Below, piece by piece: positions 11,326 through 22,083 of a DNA stretch of 64,000 bases. The stretch is from Aurelia coerulea. Lineage: Eukaryota > Cnidaria > Scyphozoa > Semaeostomeae > Ulmaridae. Position 1 is the first letter of the stretch. Every line of letters starts with the position of its first letter. The DNA is taken from the NCBI GenBank assembly GCA_039566865.1, contig CM076945.1, forward strand, positions 7,677,501-7,741,500. The letters are read 5' to 3'. The notes beneath the pieces are model-generated. The model had not been told where the DNA came from, ran no database searches, and saw only the letters and a program-made list of their open reading frames with translations. The position numbers and the translations under genes were made by a program.

Positions 11326-12087
11326 TTGCTGTTAGAATTGATATTAGTTTTAGCGATTATTAGCTCTGTCAAATAGTGAAACAGCGACGACTATAGTGAG
11401 TGTAGGCTCAGCATTGTTTATTTCTACGTCACCGTATTTTTCTGAAGAAGCCAAGTTACGGAAAACCAATCCTGAGGTCGTCATCTTTGTGTTCAACGTA
11501 CTTCGGATCAGTATCAATATTGAAGAACATGCACTGCATTTCTCAATCGTACTGCAATTGGAAGATAACAGGAGATCACATGGTCATGGGATGCTGGGAT
11601 GAATGCGATGAATGCAAGGAGTTGGGCTAGGTCAGCACATGCATTCAGCTCCTGGTGGGGGGGGGGGTGGTACTTCCCTATCGAGTCAGACGGGGATGTG
11701 CGCCAGTTTTGGGTAGTTTTTGGCCTAAAAATTCTGGGATTGGGATATACCTTTACTGGAAAATTTCTGTGCTGGGGTCGAAAAACTAAGTTTTTCACTG
11801 ATAAAATAGGTTTATCCATCGATAAAATGGGTTTATCGGCGATAAACCAGGTTTTTCGAATTCATGTGCATTTCGCTTGCCATCATCCCCCTAGATTTAT
11901 CTTCATTCGCGTACGCCTATGAGGGTAGACTGTCTTCTTTGTTGTTTCCAGAGTCGAGTTCCCTTTTAAAGGTGTTTCAATCCAAAAAAACAACTCTACT
12001 AAAGACAATCCAATAAAAAAGTAAGACATACCAGAGTCATTCTTCTTCAGAAAATCGGTTTCCTACCAGGAGCTGAATGCATGTGCT

Positions 12088-12407
12088 CTTGGCATATTCT
12101 TCACATATTTTGGGTACGGGGACGTGCCATCGGGAAGGGTATCGATTTCCGTGATTTTGGTATAAGGATATCGATTTTCACAATTTTAGTATAAGGAACG
12201 GTATCGATTTTCACGATTTTGGTGTAAGTATAAGGTCGGATATATATTTTCGGCAAATTGGTATAAGGTCGGGTGTACTTTTTCGGAAAATTGGTATAAG
12301 GTCGGGTATACTTTTTCGGAATATTGGTATAAGGAATAGGTATGTTTTTGAAGCTTCGATGGCTTGTCCCCGACCAAAACCTGGTCAAGTACCCCCCCCC
12401 CCCCGGG
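12088..12407 (-). mobile_element. G-rich-end hAT-like element (copy 1)
   Basis: The element is bounded by the 8-bp repeat CATGTGCT (12080-12087 and 12408-12415). It ends in a C-run at about 12390-12404. The interior holds several tandem units of about 30 bases containing GGTATAAGG and CGATTTT. Its sequence is closely related, inverted, to 36742-37046 (shared GGTCAAGTACC and GGGGACGT...CCATCG). The left end has lost its G/C run. Confidence 0.65.
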
Positions 12408-12441
12408 CATGTGCTACCTAAGCCAACTTCTTGCATTCACC

Positions 12442-12605
12442 CAGAGAAATAGGACCCGGGGGGCACTGGGGGCACGTGGCCCCAAGATTTTGGAATAAAT
12501 AAAGGAGTGCCCTTTTTATTTTTAGGAAGTGCCCCTTCAGCTAAATGAAATGAGTGCCCTTGAAGTGTCGTGCCCCCCAAGTTTGAGATGCTTCCTACGT
12601 CCCTG
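12442..12605. mobile_element. Short hAT-type element
   Basis: The ends CAGAGAAATAGGA and (complement) CAGGGACGTAGGA form the inverted repeat. The flanks CATTCACC (12434-12441) and CATTCATC (12606-12613) are an 8-bp duplication with one mismatch. It inserted into the right arm of the long-TIR element. Confidence 0.6.
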
Positions 12606-12689
12606 CATTCATCCCAGCATCCCATGACCATGTGATCTCCTGTTATCTTCTAATTGCAATACGATTGAGAAATGCAGTTGTACAATAAC

Positions 12690-13410
12690 CCAGACGTTGA
12701 CAAATTATGATTGAAGAATCAAAATGGGATTTCAGTTTAGAGTTTTAGTTTAGACTTTCACTTAGCGGCTCATTAAACACTAGGCTTCAGTACTGAAAAA
12801 GTATCGCTTAGGGGTTGAGTGATTCTGCAGACAATTGTCTAAAAAAATGTTAATCGCAAACAAACATTTTGAATTGCAGATCTGATATCTGATCCAGGTT
12901 TGATTTAGCATTTTGGAAATGGAATTTTGTTTTGCACTTTGCAGTTGACGAGCAGCAATTCGCTTTGCAACTTCATTTTGGTGTCGTTGAAAAGGATATA
13001 CTTGTATTGTAATGTGCATGTTGTTTCAAATTTCCTTTTAAACGTTAACATAATAATGACAATTAGCGATGATATTTGTAGATTCCAAATAAAAGAATGG
13101 AAATTTAGAATTCATATTTGGAATAAAAATTTATAATTGCAGTCTTATTTGCAGAAATGGATTATGGCCTAAATAACGCTTCATATTTTTCTGCCTGGTG
13201 AATCAGAAAAAGATCTCCATTGTCTGAAAAACCGTACGGGGAAATCTGTGCAACCAATTTGTAAAATTTTATTTCCCCTTATCTTATTGATGCTTTAATT
13301 TAATTTTTGAAATTTGTCTCATGATTGTAGGCGCAATGGCCCCTTTGGAATCAGGATTTAGCCAAATTTCATCGTTCTTAATTTGCTCAAAAGACAGCAA
13401 AAAATACGTT
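12690..13410. other. No gene seen
   Basis: AT-rich sequence. Short words such as TTTGCAGTTG and TTGCAGATCTGATATCTGATCC recur loosely, but no structured repeat, frame or splice-flanked exon could be supported. Confidence 0.4.
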
Positions 13411-13423
13411 GTTCACTATCATG

Positions 13424-13630
13424 TAGACTTGCCCCAAGTCTATCTCTTCAGTCCGTCTTACCGTGCCTTTTTCGGTATTTCCTGGATCCGCCATTCCCTG
13501 GATCCGCCATTCCGACATTCTGCTCTCTTGACGGAATGTCGGAATGGCGGTTCCAAGGAATGGCGGATCCAGGAACTACCGAAAAGGGCACGGTAAGACG
13601 GACTAAAGAGATAGACTTGAGGCAAGTCTA
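13424..13630. mobile_element. Mutator-like foldback MITE, TAGACTTGCC family
   Basis: The element is a long inverted repeat of about 85-95 bases per arm starting TAGACTTGCCCCAAGTC. It is flanked by the exact 9-bp duplication ACTATCATG (13415-13423 and 13631-13639). A 9-bp duplication points to Mutator-like transposition. The same family occurs at 34298, 39962 and 56234. The arms are nearly perfect, so it is probably fairly young. Confidence 0.9.
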
Positions 13631-13974
13631 ACTATCATGCAAATCCCGTGTCGTGATGTTCAGCATCGATAAGAGAGCATACTTGCATTTCAACAGTTTC
13701 TGTATCACCAAAAGACAATGACTGAGCTTAAGAAAACATCGCTTTACAATTTTGATGATTGAAAAGTGCATTGAACGGAGCACACATTTAAAGTTTTAGC
13801 CAACGACTATGGAAGCTAGTTTTCGGGCATTTTCATTTGAGATTAAGATTATGTATTGCAAACTCTGAGCAAATGCGCAATGTTCAGTCAGACCCTCGGT
13901 CCGCCAACGGATTTGTAATTTTTCGAATCGATTTTACAGGTTTTGTTGTACGATTATTCAAATACAGTAGAAAC

Positions 13975-14345
13975 CCGCATAAAAGAACCTAGTTTTATAA
14001 GGCTTGAGGCTGAAATTCCATGATTACAACTCCTTAAAAAAGAACCCACAAGAGGCTGAAATTTCTAAAGGTTCTTGTATGATTCTTTATTAGATGGTAT
14101 TTTACTTGAAAACTAAAAAATCGTTCATGATGTAAACTTTATCAACAAGAAATATATTGAAAAACTATTCAGTTTATAGAAGGATGCACTGACGTGTATA
14201 AAAAACACATTTGCACTGTACCAATTATAAGCACCTTTTTAAGAACCTTACATGCTGGACTTGAGTATGGCATCAGTTAATCAAGAACCTCATTCAATCA
14301 GCCTGCCTCAAGAAAACCTAGGTTCTTTTATGCGGGTTTCTACTG
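13975..14345. mobile_element. pogo/Tigger-like MITE with TA target site
   Basis: The TIR CAGTAGAAACCCGCATAA continues to GAACCTAG and is mirrored at the right end. The element is flanked by TA on both sides (13973-13974 and 14346-14347). CAGTAGAA-type ends with a TA target are usual for pogo-group Tc1/mariner elements. GGTTCT/AGAACC words recur internally. No transposase. Confidence 0.8.
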
Positions 14346-14395
14346 TAGTGTGTACATTCTTTTTTTTGACTCACCCTGTATTTACTTTTCTACAG

Positions 14396-14652
14396 AGAAG
14401 GACATTCAAAATATGATATCGAAGACCATGAAACTTCGCCATTTAGACCGAAGAGAAAGAAGTGAAATTTGCAGTCCAAATTCATATTTTCGTTATCTTG
14501 CTGGCAGAATTGGAGACTCTGTACGAATCCCAATTAATACAATCGACGTACAACACGCACAACAACTTTGTTTTCTATCATTTAAAAGAGCTTTGAGAGT
14601 GGAGCTTGAATCCCTTGAATCTCTTGAGCGTTATGACATTTTGTCGACTTGA
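14396..14652 (+). CDS. Possible 3'-terminal coding exon, unknown protein
   Basis: A strong splice-acceptor context (long T-rich run, then TTTACTTTTCTACAG) ends at 14395. It is followed by about 85 open codons to a TGA at 14650-14652. AATAAA occurs at 15058-15063, about 400 bases after the stop, a plausible 3' UTR. The peptide is basic in its first half and contains the Arg/Glu-rich word LDRRERSEIC and a C-terminal ELESLESLERY helix. I do not recognise the family, and no upstream exon was found. An overlapping minus-strand frame (14578-14781) with a signal-peptide-like start competes for the same sequence. Confidence 0.25.
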
Positions 14653-15092
14653 GGGGGGGGGGGTTGTTCCTTGGAAATTATTTGGCGTTTTCTGTTGTCG
14701 ATTTTTCGAAACAAATGTCGTACCATTAGTTGGAAGCGCGGTTAACATTAGGACCAAGGCGAACATAATCTTGAGGGTCATTTAAGAGAAAAGACAAGTG
14801 ACAAATCAGTGCATTAACTCGACAATTCCAGTTAATTAAGATATCCAAATGTAATTGTAAATTGATTAGACTAAGCAAGAGCGCCTACATTGTAAGAACT
14901 GTGTTTATTCCCAGTACTGTTTTCGTGACCCAGTCACCCAGTACACAGAGTCTGTCATTCAAATTTGAATGAAGATAAGCTGGGGTAGCTGCAAGGAAAA
15001 GCAGACAGAAATAACTATAGAGCTGCACTTATGATTTGTGTATACATTTTGTTAAACAATAAACATCTTGTTTCCTTTCACCCATGTTATAA

Positions 15093-15590
15093 CGAAGTAC
15101 CCGAAATTCCTTTCAAGCGATTAAATCAAACAAACGATGCATCAGCCAATGCTTTTTTGAAGATTTAATCCCTATGTTGTGAATGGCTATTACCTCTTTT
15201 CATGTTAGAATACCTTGAAAGAATCTTTAGCTACTTTGCTATAATTTTACCGTCGGATTTCTGCAAAATCTTGAATATTTTCAAAACTAGAGGGACTTTC
15301 TTCCTTTTTCAGAAATAACGAATAGTTCTGAAGAAAATTAAAACCAATCTCTAAACTCTTTGATGAAACATGAAATAATTTCCAAGAACATCATAGTTTA
15401 TGAATGTTTACAATATGGTATCAAGCTCTTTCACTTTACTGGTTTACGAATTAGAAATTTTATGACGTCATATCCTCAAATGAGTTGCAACACGAAATAA
15501 GCTGTAATTTCGAAATAATTCAAAATTCCAGAGAAGTCCAACTGTAGAATTTTTCAAGCAAAGTAGCTAACAAAATGTAATTGCCATTTA
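15093..15590. mobile_element. Dispersed foldback repeat (family also at 30.1 and 52.3 kb)
   Basis: The segment shares the words TATGACGTCATATCCTCAAATGAG, TTTCAAGC and GGTATCAAGC with 30090-30415 and 52310-52815, with the two arms in inverted relation. It is probably the core of a mariner-type non-autonomous element, but termini with target duplication were not identified here. Confidence 0.45.
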
Positions 15591-15599
15591 CTCTACCCT

Positions 15600-17150
15600 T
15601 TTTATATACGAAGAAAAACGAGTACATGTAGGAGTGGAGTAGTGTAACGCACTAACTAACCCACTCACTAACCCACTCAGGAACTAAAAACGGTCTTTGT
15701 GAACTAGTAGTTAAGAATGACAAGAATGCAGTCAGTTGCCAAAGTGTTGTTTCATGAGATGAGTGGGAGTACTGCCGCAGTTTTAAAATACTTGCTCTCA
15801 CCCAGAAAAGTCTGAGCTATATTCGGGCATGTGTTCTTTCCTGTTTTTTACAATGGCTATTTGGAAGCTTTTTCCCTAAGCTGTTTTATGTTTTGTCATG
15901 TACCAGCAGCGTTCTTCATACCTGGCTAAAGGGCGGCCCTTTTAATAAAACATTTGATGCTAATGCTGCGCTGTTGAACAATGTCGCTTCCCCTTAACAC
16001 TCTTACTCCAGCGTTTGAAAGCCTAAAAAGAATGTACGTGTTATGGAAACTAGGCCAAAGCAGCTTAGAAAGCAGATAAACATGGAAGATTCGTGCCGTA
16101 AACAACGAACAACATTAACTACCAGATGTAAGGATATCCTTCAGTGTAACCATCTTTGCTATCTTTTAAACCACATGCTTTAGTTACAGCTCGTGTATAT
16201 TGAAATTTCTTTGAAAACCTGTTGCAAATTGCAATTAAGATAGGCTAATGCGATTATTACTTATCTTCCCATGAGGTCATGAGCAACATGATACTGAGCT
16301 CTGGACTATCACTACTGATGGGCTTGCCAGACGCTCTAACTGTACAAACCTCACTTCTCCTCAGGGAATCAGTAGAGTCTGCACGCAGGCTACACGCAAC
16401 GCTGTTACATGCTTAAATCCTGGGAGTTGATTCCATAAGAAAACTATCAGATGCAAACAACAAGCAAAGCAATGTCCCAACCTATATTTTAGCGTTGTCG
16501 CATCCTTGCATAGCTGTCACATGATACATCACATCACTGCGTGGCCGGGCGTCGTTGTACCGTTATATTGGCATGAGCACAACAGGGGAAGATCAACTTT
16601 GGGGGGGGGGCTGCCCTACAAAGATTCCATTGTTTACAAACACATGTTTCTTTGTGGTGAAAAAAATAAATTGCAAGAAAATGAAGCAATTCACATCATA
16701 ACGGGAAAATACAGTAGTGTGACCGCAGCCGCTATTTACGGCACCTTTACCACGGCAGAGCAATAGTTGCAGCCCCCGTCGCAGCCATGGTAGAGCGGGT
16801 TTGTACAACAACGTCTCAGCACTGTCCCCGGAGATTAAAAATTACACCGAGTAGCATATCAGGATATGCCCTTGTATAGATTTTGTTCCTGGTTTTGCTC
16901 ATTGGGAGAAGAGAAAACGAAAGAGGAAATGGACGTGAATTGTTATGTATATTTACTTCTTGAAGAGACCAAACGAAAGTAACAGGAATGAATGAAAATC
17001 AGTGTAAGCAAAAGTTACCCTTTTTGGGTCCGCCGGTAGTTATAGTTTTCTCTGTCCAAGTTTACAAATTTACAATACCCCTTACCACTATATGAAACCC
17101 ATCTGTTAATTCTAAAACTTGATATTAAATGTGGTTACTAAAAGTTAAAT
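15600..17150. other. No gene; minor repeat fragments
   Basis: CACTAACCCACTCA is duplicated near 15655-15680. A solo Mutator-like end (GTCTGCACGCAGGCTA, about 16377-16392) belongs to the TAGCCTGCGTGCAG family described at 48759 and 58216. A G-run lies at about 16602-16611. No frame here is convincing. Confidence 0.4.
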
Positions 17151-17154
17151 GTCT

Positions 17155-17252
17155 GCCTTTCGAATCTATGTGCTCATTAGAGTGTGACTTCTATGATTCT
17201 ATGTGAAATCATAGAAGTCGCACTCTTCTGGTGAGAACATAGGCTCGAAATG
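17155..17252. ncRNA. Long imperfect hairpin, precursor-microRNA-sized
   Basis: AGAGTGTGACTTCTATGATT pairs with AATCATAGAAGTCGCACTCT around a loop of about 8 bases. The stem continues outward with mismatches (TCGAATCTATGTGCTCA against TGAGAACATAGGCTCGA), giving roughly 40 paired positions in about 98 nt. That size and bulge pattern would fit a microRNA precursor. A small foldback transposon is the main alternative, although no target duplication was found. Confidence 0.4.
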
Positions 17253-17462
17253 CCTCAGTGTGCCAGAAATTTGTCTGTTTCTTTGCATCCGCTTCCTCTA
17301 TAGTATATGCTTTTTTGTTAATTGTATATGCAATAGTTACAACAACTGTATCTACAAACTTTATATACTATATTTCGCTTTTTCTTTCAGACACAATATC
17401 TAATGATACATGGTCAATGAAACTCCCAAACTAAACTGTAACATATAATATTAAACTTAATA

Positions 17463-18272
17463 CCGGGTGTCCCAGAAAAAAGTAGAAAGATTTGGTTGGG
17501 TCCAGCGATGTGAATTTAGCTTTGATCAATGGTTAATCAGTCTCAAATGTTCTTCGATACTTAACTTGAACATAAGTACCTCGTTTGTTGGTACTGGTGC
17601 TTTGAGAGCAGAAATATTGATCTGGAAAGCAAAGACTTGCATCCACCTCCAAACCAGAGTTTTGGCGTTTTGGCGTTCCATGGATGAAATGAAACAGCAG
17701 CCTCCAATGTCATAGCTCTCGTGAAAATTCTGATAATCATCAGAGAGTCTTCAACTATTTCTTACCTCACAGAATATTTCTTACCTCACATGAAGCTATT
17801 TATTTTTGCAAAATAGTAAGCGAAACTGCCGACGGCTGGTTTCAGTCGTCAGGCAAATTTGGTCTTCTGAAGGTCATAATAGCTCCATCATTTTTCAACG
17901 GATTTTGACGGGGATGGCAGCAAACTTTATTTGAACATCTGAAGAGCACCATCATATACAAGTTTGGCGAGAATCTTTTGCCGTTTTGTCGCAATCGCCA
18001 GGCAAACGGGGCACAATTTTTTTGGGACACCCTGTAGGCTATCATTGATTTATTCGATTTGCTTCAAGAATTAGTTTGGCCTAAACACCAAAGCTCTGGT
18101 TTGGAGGTGAATGCAAATTTGAGCTTTCAAGATTAATATTTCTTATGTGATCTCAGTACCTATTTTCAAGTTAACCATCGAGGAACACTTTGAGCGTAAT
18201 TAGCTATGGACTAAAGCTACATTCACATCGCTGAAGCCAACCAAATCTATAAACTGTTTTTGGGACACCCGG
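17463..18272. mobile_element. mariner-like element with TA target site and nested copy
   Basis: The ends CCGGGTGTCCCAGAAAAAA and (complement) CCGGGTGTCCCAAAAACA are flanked by TA at 17461-17462 and 18273-18274. The two halves mirror each other over a longer stretch (CAGCGATGTGAA... and CATTCACATCGCTG). Within it, about 17700-18037 is one arm of the 60944-61538 family, ending TTTTTTTGGGACACCCTGTA, so one element has inserted into another. No intact transposase frame. Confidence 0.75.
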
Positions 18273-18716
18273 TACAACGAACTTTGGCTTTACTTTATGC
18301 TCATATGTTTTAGGAGAAGTCAAAAGTTTCTCTGTTTCTTAGTTTGGTTTTATTGACGATTTTTGTAAATAGTGCTCAAACATTGTGAAGAAAAAGATTG
18401 AAAATTTGCATGGTAGTTAGTTGAAGAAAAAGCATCCTTTGAGTGTTTCATGTCATTTCACTTTTCATTATTTAAGAACGGTAGCCCCGTCAGTTTGTGG
18501 AGATTGTTTTACAGGGGGCCATGCAAATAGATTACAAAGTAAAATCCTAATTTACAAATTCAGTTATCCAAATAACTTAGCAAAAAATTAAATGAAAATT
18601 TCCATAACAAGTTAGAGTGAAATCAAACCGAAAGAGAATTAGAAGCAACCCTCTGCAATTTCTTGTTAGCCTCTTTTAAAGGTAAGAAGGGGCGATGCAT
18701 GTTAAACATCCAAGCT

Positions 18717-18878
18717 TAAAGAGTCTGTTTCATCCAGCATTCCTTGCACTCTTGGTTCTCTTGGTTTTCTTGGTTTTCCTTTGTTGTCACCATTTTCATG
18801 GGCCATGAAAATGACGGCAACAAAGGCCAACCAAGAGATGTCACATGCAAGGCATGCTGGATGAAACAGATCCTTTAA
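18717..18878. repeat. Foldback element of about 160 bases
   Basis: GTCTGTTTCATCCAGCATTC at the left is mirrored by CATGCTGGATGAAACAGATC at the right. Further pairing includes CTCTTGGTT/AACCAAGAG and CCATTTTCATGG around the centre. No clear target duplication. It lies just downstream of the opsin tail repeats. Confidence 0.6.
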
Positions 18879-19063
18879 TTTGTTCGATAGCTTATGCCCA
18901 GAAAATGAAATAGACTTCTGCCCATTTGGCGTTTTGAGTAGAGGAAGACGCAAGTCCGCCTCGGAGTTTCTTGGTCTCAGTCCAGAATCAGTAGGGATAC
19001 TGGAAACATTGGAGTAAGCCAGTTCTATGGATTAAAAACTGATTTTTCAACATGTTGATTGCT

Positions 19064-19667
19064 CTCCCTCCACTACTTTGCTACGCTACGAGCTCAATAC
19101 ATTTCTCCAAGACTTCATTTTTGAACTCACTGTCCCTCTGGCGTTGATGACCAATATATACAACTTGATCTGCTTTCCTTCTTGCCTTCTTGCAGCGAAT
19201 AGAATTACATAATGCTCCCTCCACTACTTTGCTACGCTACTAGCTCAATACATTTCTCCAAGACTTCAGTTTTGAACTCACTGTCCCTCTGGCGTTGATG
19301 ACCAATGTATACAACTTGATCTGCTTTCCTTCTAGCCTTCTTACAGCGAATAGAATTACATAATGCTCCCTCCACTACTTTGCTACGCTACGAGCTCAAT
19401 GCATTTCTCCAAGACTTCATTTTTGAACTCACTGTCCATCTGGCGTTGATGACCAATATATACAACTTGATCTGCATTTCTTCTCGCCTTCTTACAGCGA
19501 ATAAACTTACATAATGCTCCCTCCACTACTTTGCTACGCTACGAGCTCAATGCATTTCTCCAAGACTTCATTTTTGAACTCACTGTCCATCTGGCGTTGA
19601 TGACCAATATATACAACTTGATCTGCATTTCTTCTCGCCTTCTTACAGCGAATAAACTTACATAGTG
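19064..19667 (-). repeat. Four tandem 151-bp copies of the opsin C-terminal coding end
   Basis: CTCCCTCCACTACTTTGC recurs at 19064, 19215, 19366 and 19517, a strict 151-bp period. The last copy supplies the actual C-terminal tail and stop of the opsin gene. The other three lie beyond the stop, in what would be the 3' UTR. Each downstream copy I translated keeps the tail reading frame to its own stop, with few changes (for example Met versus Arg before Asp-Ser-Glu-Phe, and Asn-Ser versus Lys-Phe near the tail start). The duplication is therefore recent. Confidence 0.9.
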
Positions 19668-20583
19668 CTGTTCTGAACTTCTTATCAAGCCCAAAGAGAA
19701 TAATAGGATCGTAGAGCGTGTATGACTTGGCAAAGAAAGAAGGTATGCTTGTTAGGAGAGGATTGGAGAATGCTTTCCCGTGGAAGAGACTCGTTATAAC
19801 GATGACAGCATATGGTAACCATGTAATGTTAAATGAAATGATTAGGATGGCGACAAGAACACACATCTGTCTTGCTATTTTCGTTTCCTTTCTTGCGATT
19901 TTTCGTGCAATGATCTTTGTATTTGCTCCAGTTCTGGTGTAACGATGTTTTTGCATCATTTTGAAGACCTCTTTGAGAAACGTGGAGTTCAGATATACGA
20001 TGATCGACATAGGTAGTACGTAGGCTATAGTTAAGCAAAACAGAACGAAGCTACGGTCAGTCCAAGAATTACTGAATATATGGAGTGCACACGACGTTCC
20101 TATCCCTTCTATGACGTAAGATGTCCAACCTGTGAAAGGCAGCGTTGCAAGAATAATGGCAAATACCCAAGTAAAGACCAGACATATTGACAAGTAGAAA
20201 GGTTCGAAGAACGCTTCTGATTTAAATGGATGAACAATGGATACATATCTCTCCAGAGACAAAAGCACCAAATGATAGATACTTCCAAGGCCGCCAGCGA
20301 AAGTTGCAAATCCATAATATGAGCAAGCTGCTGTACCAAGTGTCCATTCGCCTCTGTAATTCGCATAGACCGTAAGCGGATAACTGAGAGCAGAAGCAAC
20401 TGTGTCCCCTACTGTCAAACTGAATAGAATTATTGCTTGGCTGTTCAGCTTCGCTTTCGTAAGAGTTATGTAGGCTGCTAACCCATTAAATGCTACACTA
20501 AAAACTGTCACGACTAGCATATAGATAGCTGTTATCACATAAGTCTGCCTTGAAATATTATGGCTTGATATTGAGTGATTCAT
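19534..20583 (-). CDS. Opsin-type GPCR (cnidarian/anthozoan opsin)
   Basis: This intronless 349-residue frame begins at an ATG. It has two N-glycosylation sequons (N2, N9) and seven hydrophobic segments. Landmarks are D60 in TM2, C87 and C165 for the extracellular disulfide, ERY at 111-113, WLP at 255-257 in TM6 and K286 in TM7 (FFAKS), the retinal Schiff-base lysine that defines opsins. The position matching bovine Glu113 is Tyr90, while Glu159 aligns with bovine Glu181, so the latter is the likely counterion. NPxxY is replaced by Asp292-Pro-Ile-Ile-Leu, which is unusual. The long basic third loop (about 210-238) would contact the G protein. The role is inferred to be light sensing at a photoreceptive membrane. 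Single-exon structure is common for cnidarian opsins. The subclass cannot be settled without a tree. Confidence 0.9.
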   Translation of the reverse strand: MNHSISSHNISRQTYVITAIYMLVVTVFSVAFNGLAAYITLTKAKLNSQAIILFSLTVGDTVASALSYPLTVYANYRGEWTLGTAACSYYGFATFAGGLGSIYHLVLLSLERYVSIVHPFKSEAFFEPFYLSICLVFTWVFAIILATLPFTGWTSYVIEGIGTSCALHIFSNSWTDRSFVLFCLTIAYVLPMSIIVYLNSTFLKEVFKMMQKHRYTRTGANTKIIARKIARKETKIARQMCVLVAILIISFNITWLPYAVIVITSLFHGKAFSNPLLTSIPSFFAKSYTLYDPIILFGLDKKFRTALCKFIRCKKARRNADQVVYIGHQRQMDSEFKNEVLEKCIELVA

Positions 20584-20589
20584 TGCTGG

Positions 20590-22079
20590 GTGCTGTGGCG
20601 ATTGTTATTATTATGTTAGCCTTAGTGGTCGTTGTTGTTGTTGTGTCAATGAATAGTTTAGCCGGGCAGTTAGCCCACGAGGTGAGAGAATACTTGGCCT
20701 GTCTTCAATGCTGTTTCATTGGCAAAGACATCGAAGAACAGAAGCTTTTACAGTATAACACTTTTCTATGCTCAGTGCTATTGCAGATTCGTCAATGCTG
20801 TTGAGTCTTGAGTTTCAGATGCGACCTCGCTTCCTCGTTTGTTTCAAATGTCGACGGCCTTCAGTTTTGCAACAGTTGTCCGCTGTTGCTGTAATCTAGT
20901 GAAACAAGGAAGGATGTTTCTCTTCAACCGTTCCTAATCTCTTTAGTTTAGTACTGTGCAGTCTTGAGTTTCAGTTGCGAACTCGCTTCGCGTCGTCTGT
21001 AATTGTGTGTAAAAGACTTCTCCTTGATAAAGCTCTAAAAACAAAACAAATAAGGTTCATCTTTGAGCAGGACCGTCGAGAAGGGGGGAACCCCAGGGTA
21101 GTTACCAGGGGGCCTGGGACCTTTAGGGGCCTGAAAAATATACATTATGTATCTTTTCTTTGTTTTCAATTTTTCTCGAGAAGCGTTTCCAGGGCTGTGG
21201 GCCCACGGGCATTCTCAGCTTAGTCTTTACATACTAGATAAACAAATTTTCCATCTATAAAATCATATTTCTAGTGGTGCATTGGAGGGTGTTTCCATTT
21301 AAAAGCATCGTTTTACAAGTGCAGAGGAGGGTGTGATTCGAGAGAAAAGGGGGCTTTTCCTGATGCCACTTCAAATGTAAACATCTGAGCCAAAGAAGCC
21401 ACAAGGCCGTCCGGGTTAAGCAATTAGTGCTTAAAAATCAATTTACCCATTTAAACAAAGGAATTGATACACATAAGGTGGTTTTATCTTCGTTTGCCAG
21501 CAGATGATGACAGGGCCGAAACTAGATAGCGTCATCGAGCAATCTTATACATGGAAGTGTCTGGATACATAGACCAGGCTTTTTGAAATGATAAATCTAG
21601 ATTTTAAGGACCAAGGAAGAAAATATCAGTGTTGCCTAATTTGGATCTGTTGCTGGGAATTACTGGGGCTCAAAGTTACTAAGTTTCGCGCATACACGCG
21701 CAGTTTCTGCTTTGTCGCACATAACCGGCTTAAAGTGAATAACCTGAGCTAAAAGATGAGATCTCATAGATTTATAAATAGCCTATTGTATTTGATAACC
21801 CAAAGCGTCGCGAAAGAAAGCAATGCTGAAGAAAACAAAAGGGAGATTAGGTGTTTCTATGTCCTATTTATAGACAAACGCTATATATCTCAGGTCATTA
21901 ACTTTAATAGGTCAAAAACTCTGATTAACATTTGAAACCAACTTTCCTTTCATCAAAACTTATGCTCTTTCAGCATATATCTGTTACTTCCGAAGGTGGT
22001 ATTTTTGTGTTTCTCAAAAGTTGGGTTGCTTTGATTTGAAGAAATTAACTTGTTTCACCAACAAACATTTACTGTAACC
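20590..22079. other. Opsin 5' flank and gene-free spacer
   Basis: A short TTG-repeat run lies about 45-60 bases upstream of the opsin ATG (20628-20643). CAGTCTTGAGTTTCAG-type sentences occur twice (about 20803 and 20960), as a decayed duplication. No TATA box or splice-flanked exon could be assigned with confidence. Confidence 0.4.
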
Positions 22080-22083
22080 TTAA

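Larger units (their letters stand above)
11534..12677. mobile_element. Long-TIR element with two nested insertions
   Basis: About 120 bases at the left (CTGCATTTCTCAATCG through CAGGAGATCACATGGTC to CAGCTCCTGG) recur inverted at the right end. The right copy is broken up by the insertions at 12088-12407 and 12442-12605. Removing those restores the mirror image of the left arm through ACCAGGAGCTGAATGC. No outer target duplication or transposase is evident. A G-run and GGTACTTCC at 11658-11680 just inside the left arm suggest a further G-rich-end element. Confidence 0.65.

Noticed and set aside
19718..20399. Several open frames antisense or out of phase with the opsin (for example 20109-20399 and 19829-20038)
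   Set aside because: They are shadows of the strongly supported opsin frame, with no independent domain or splice context.
21080..21215. Possible G-rich-end element near GGGGGGAACCCCAGGG
   Set aside because: No mirrored end or target duplication was found.
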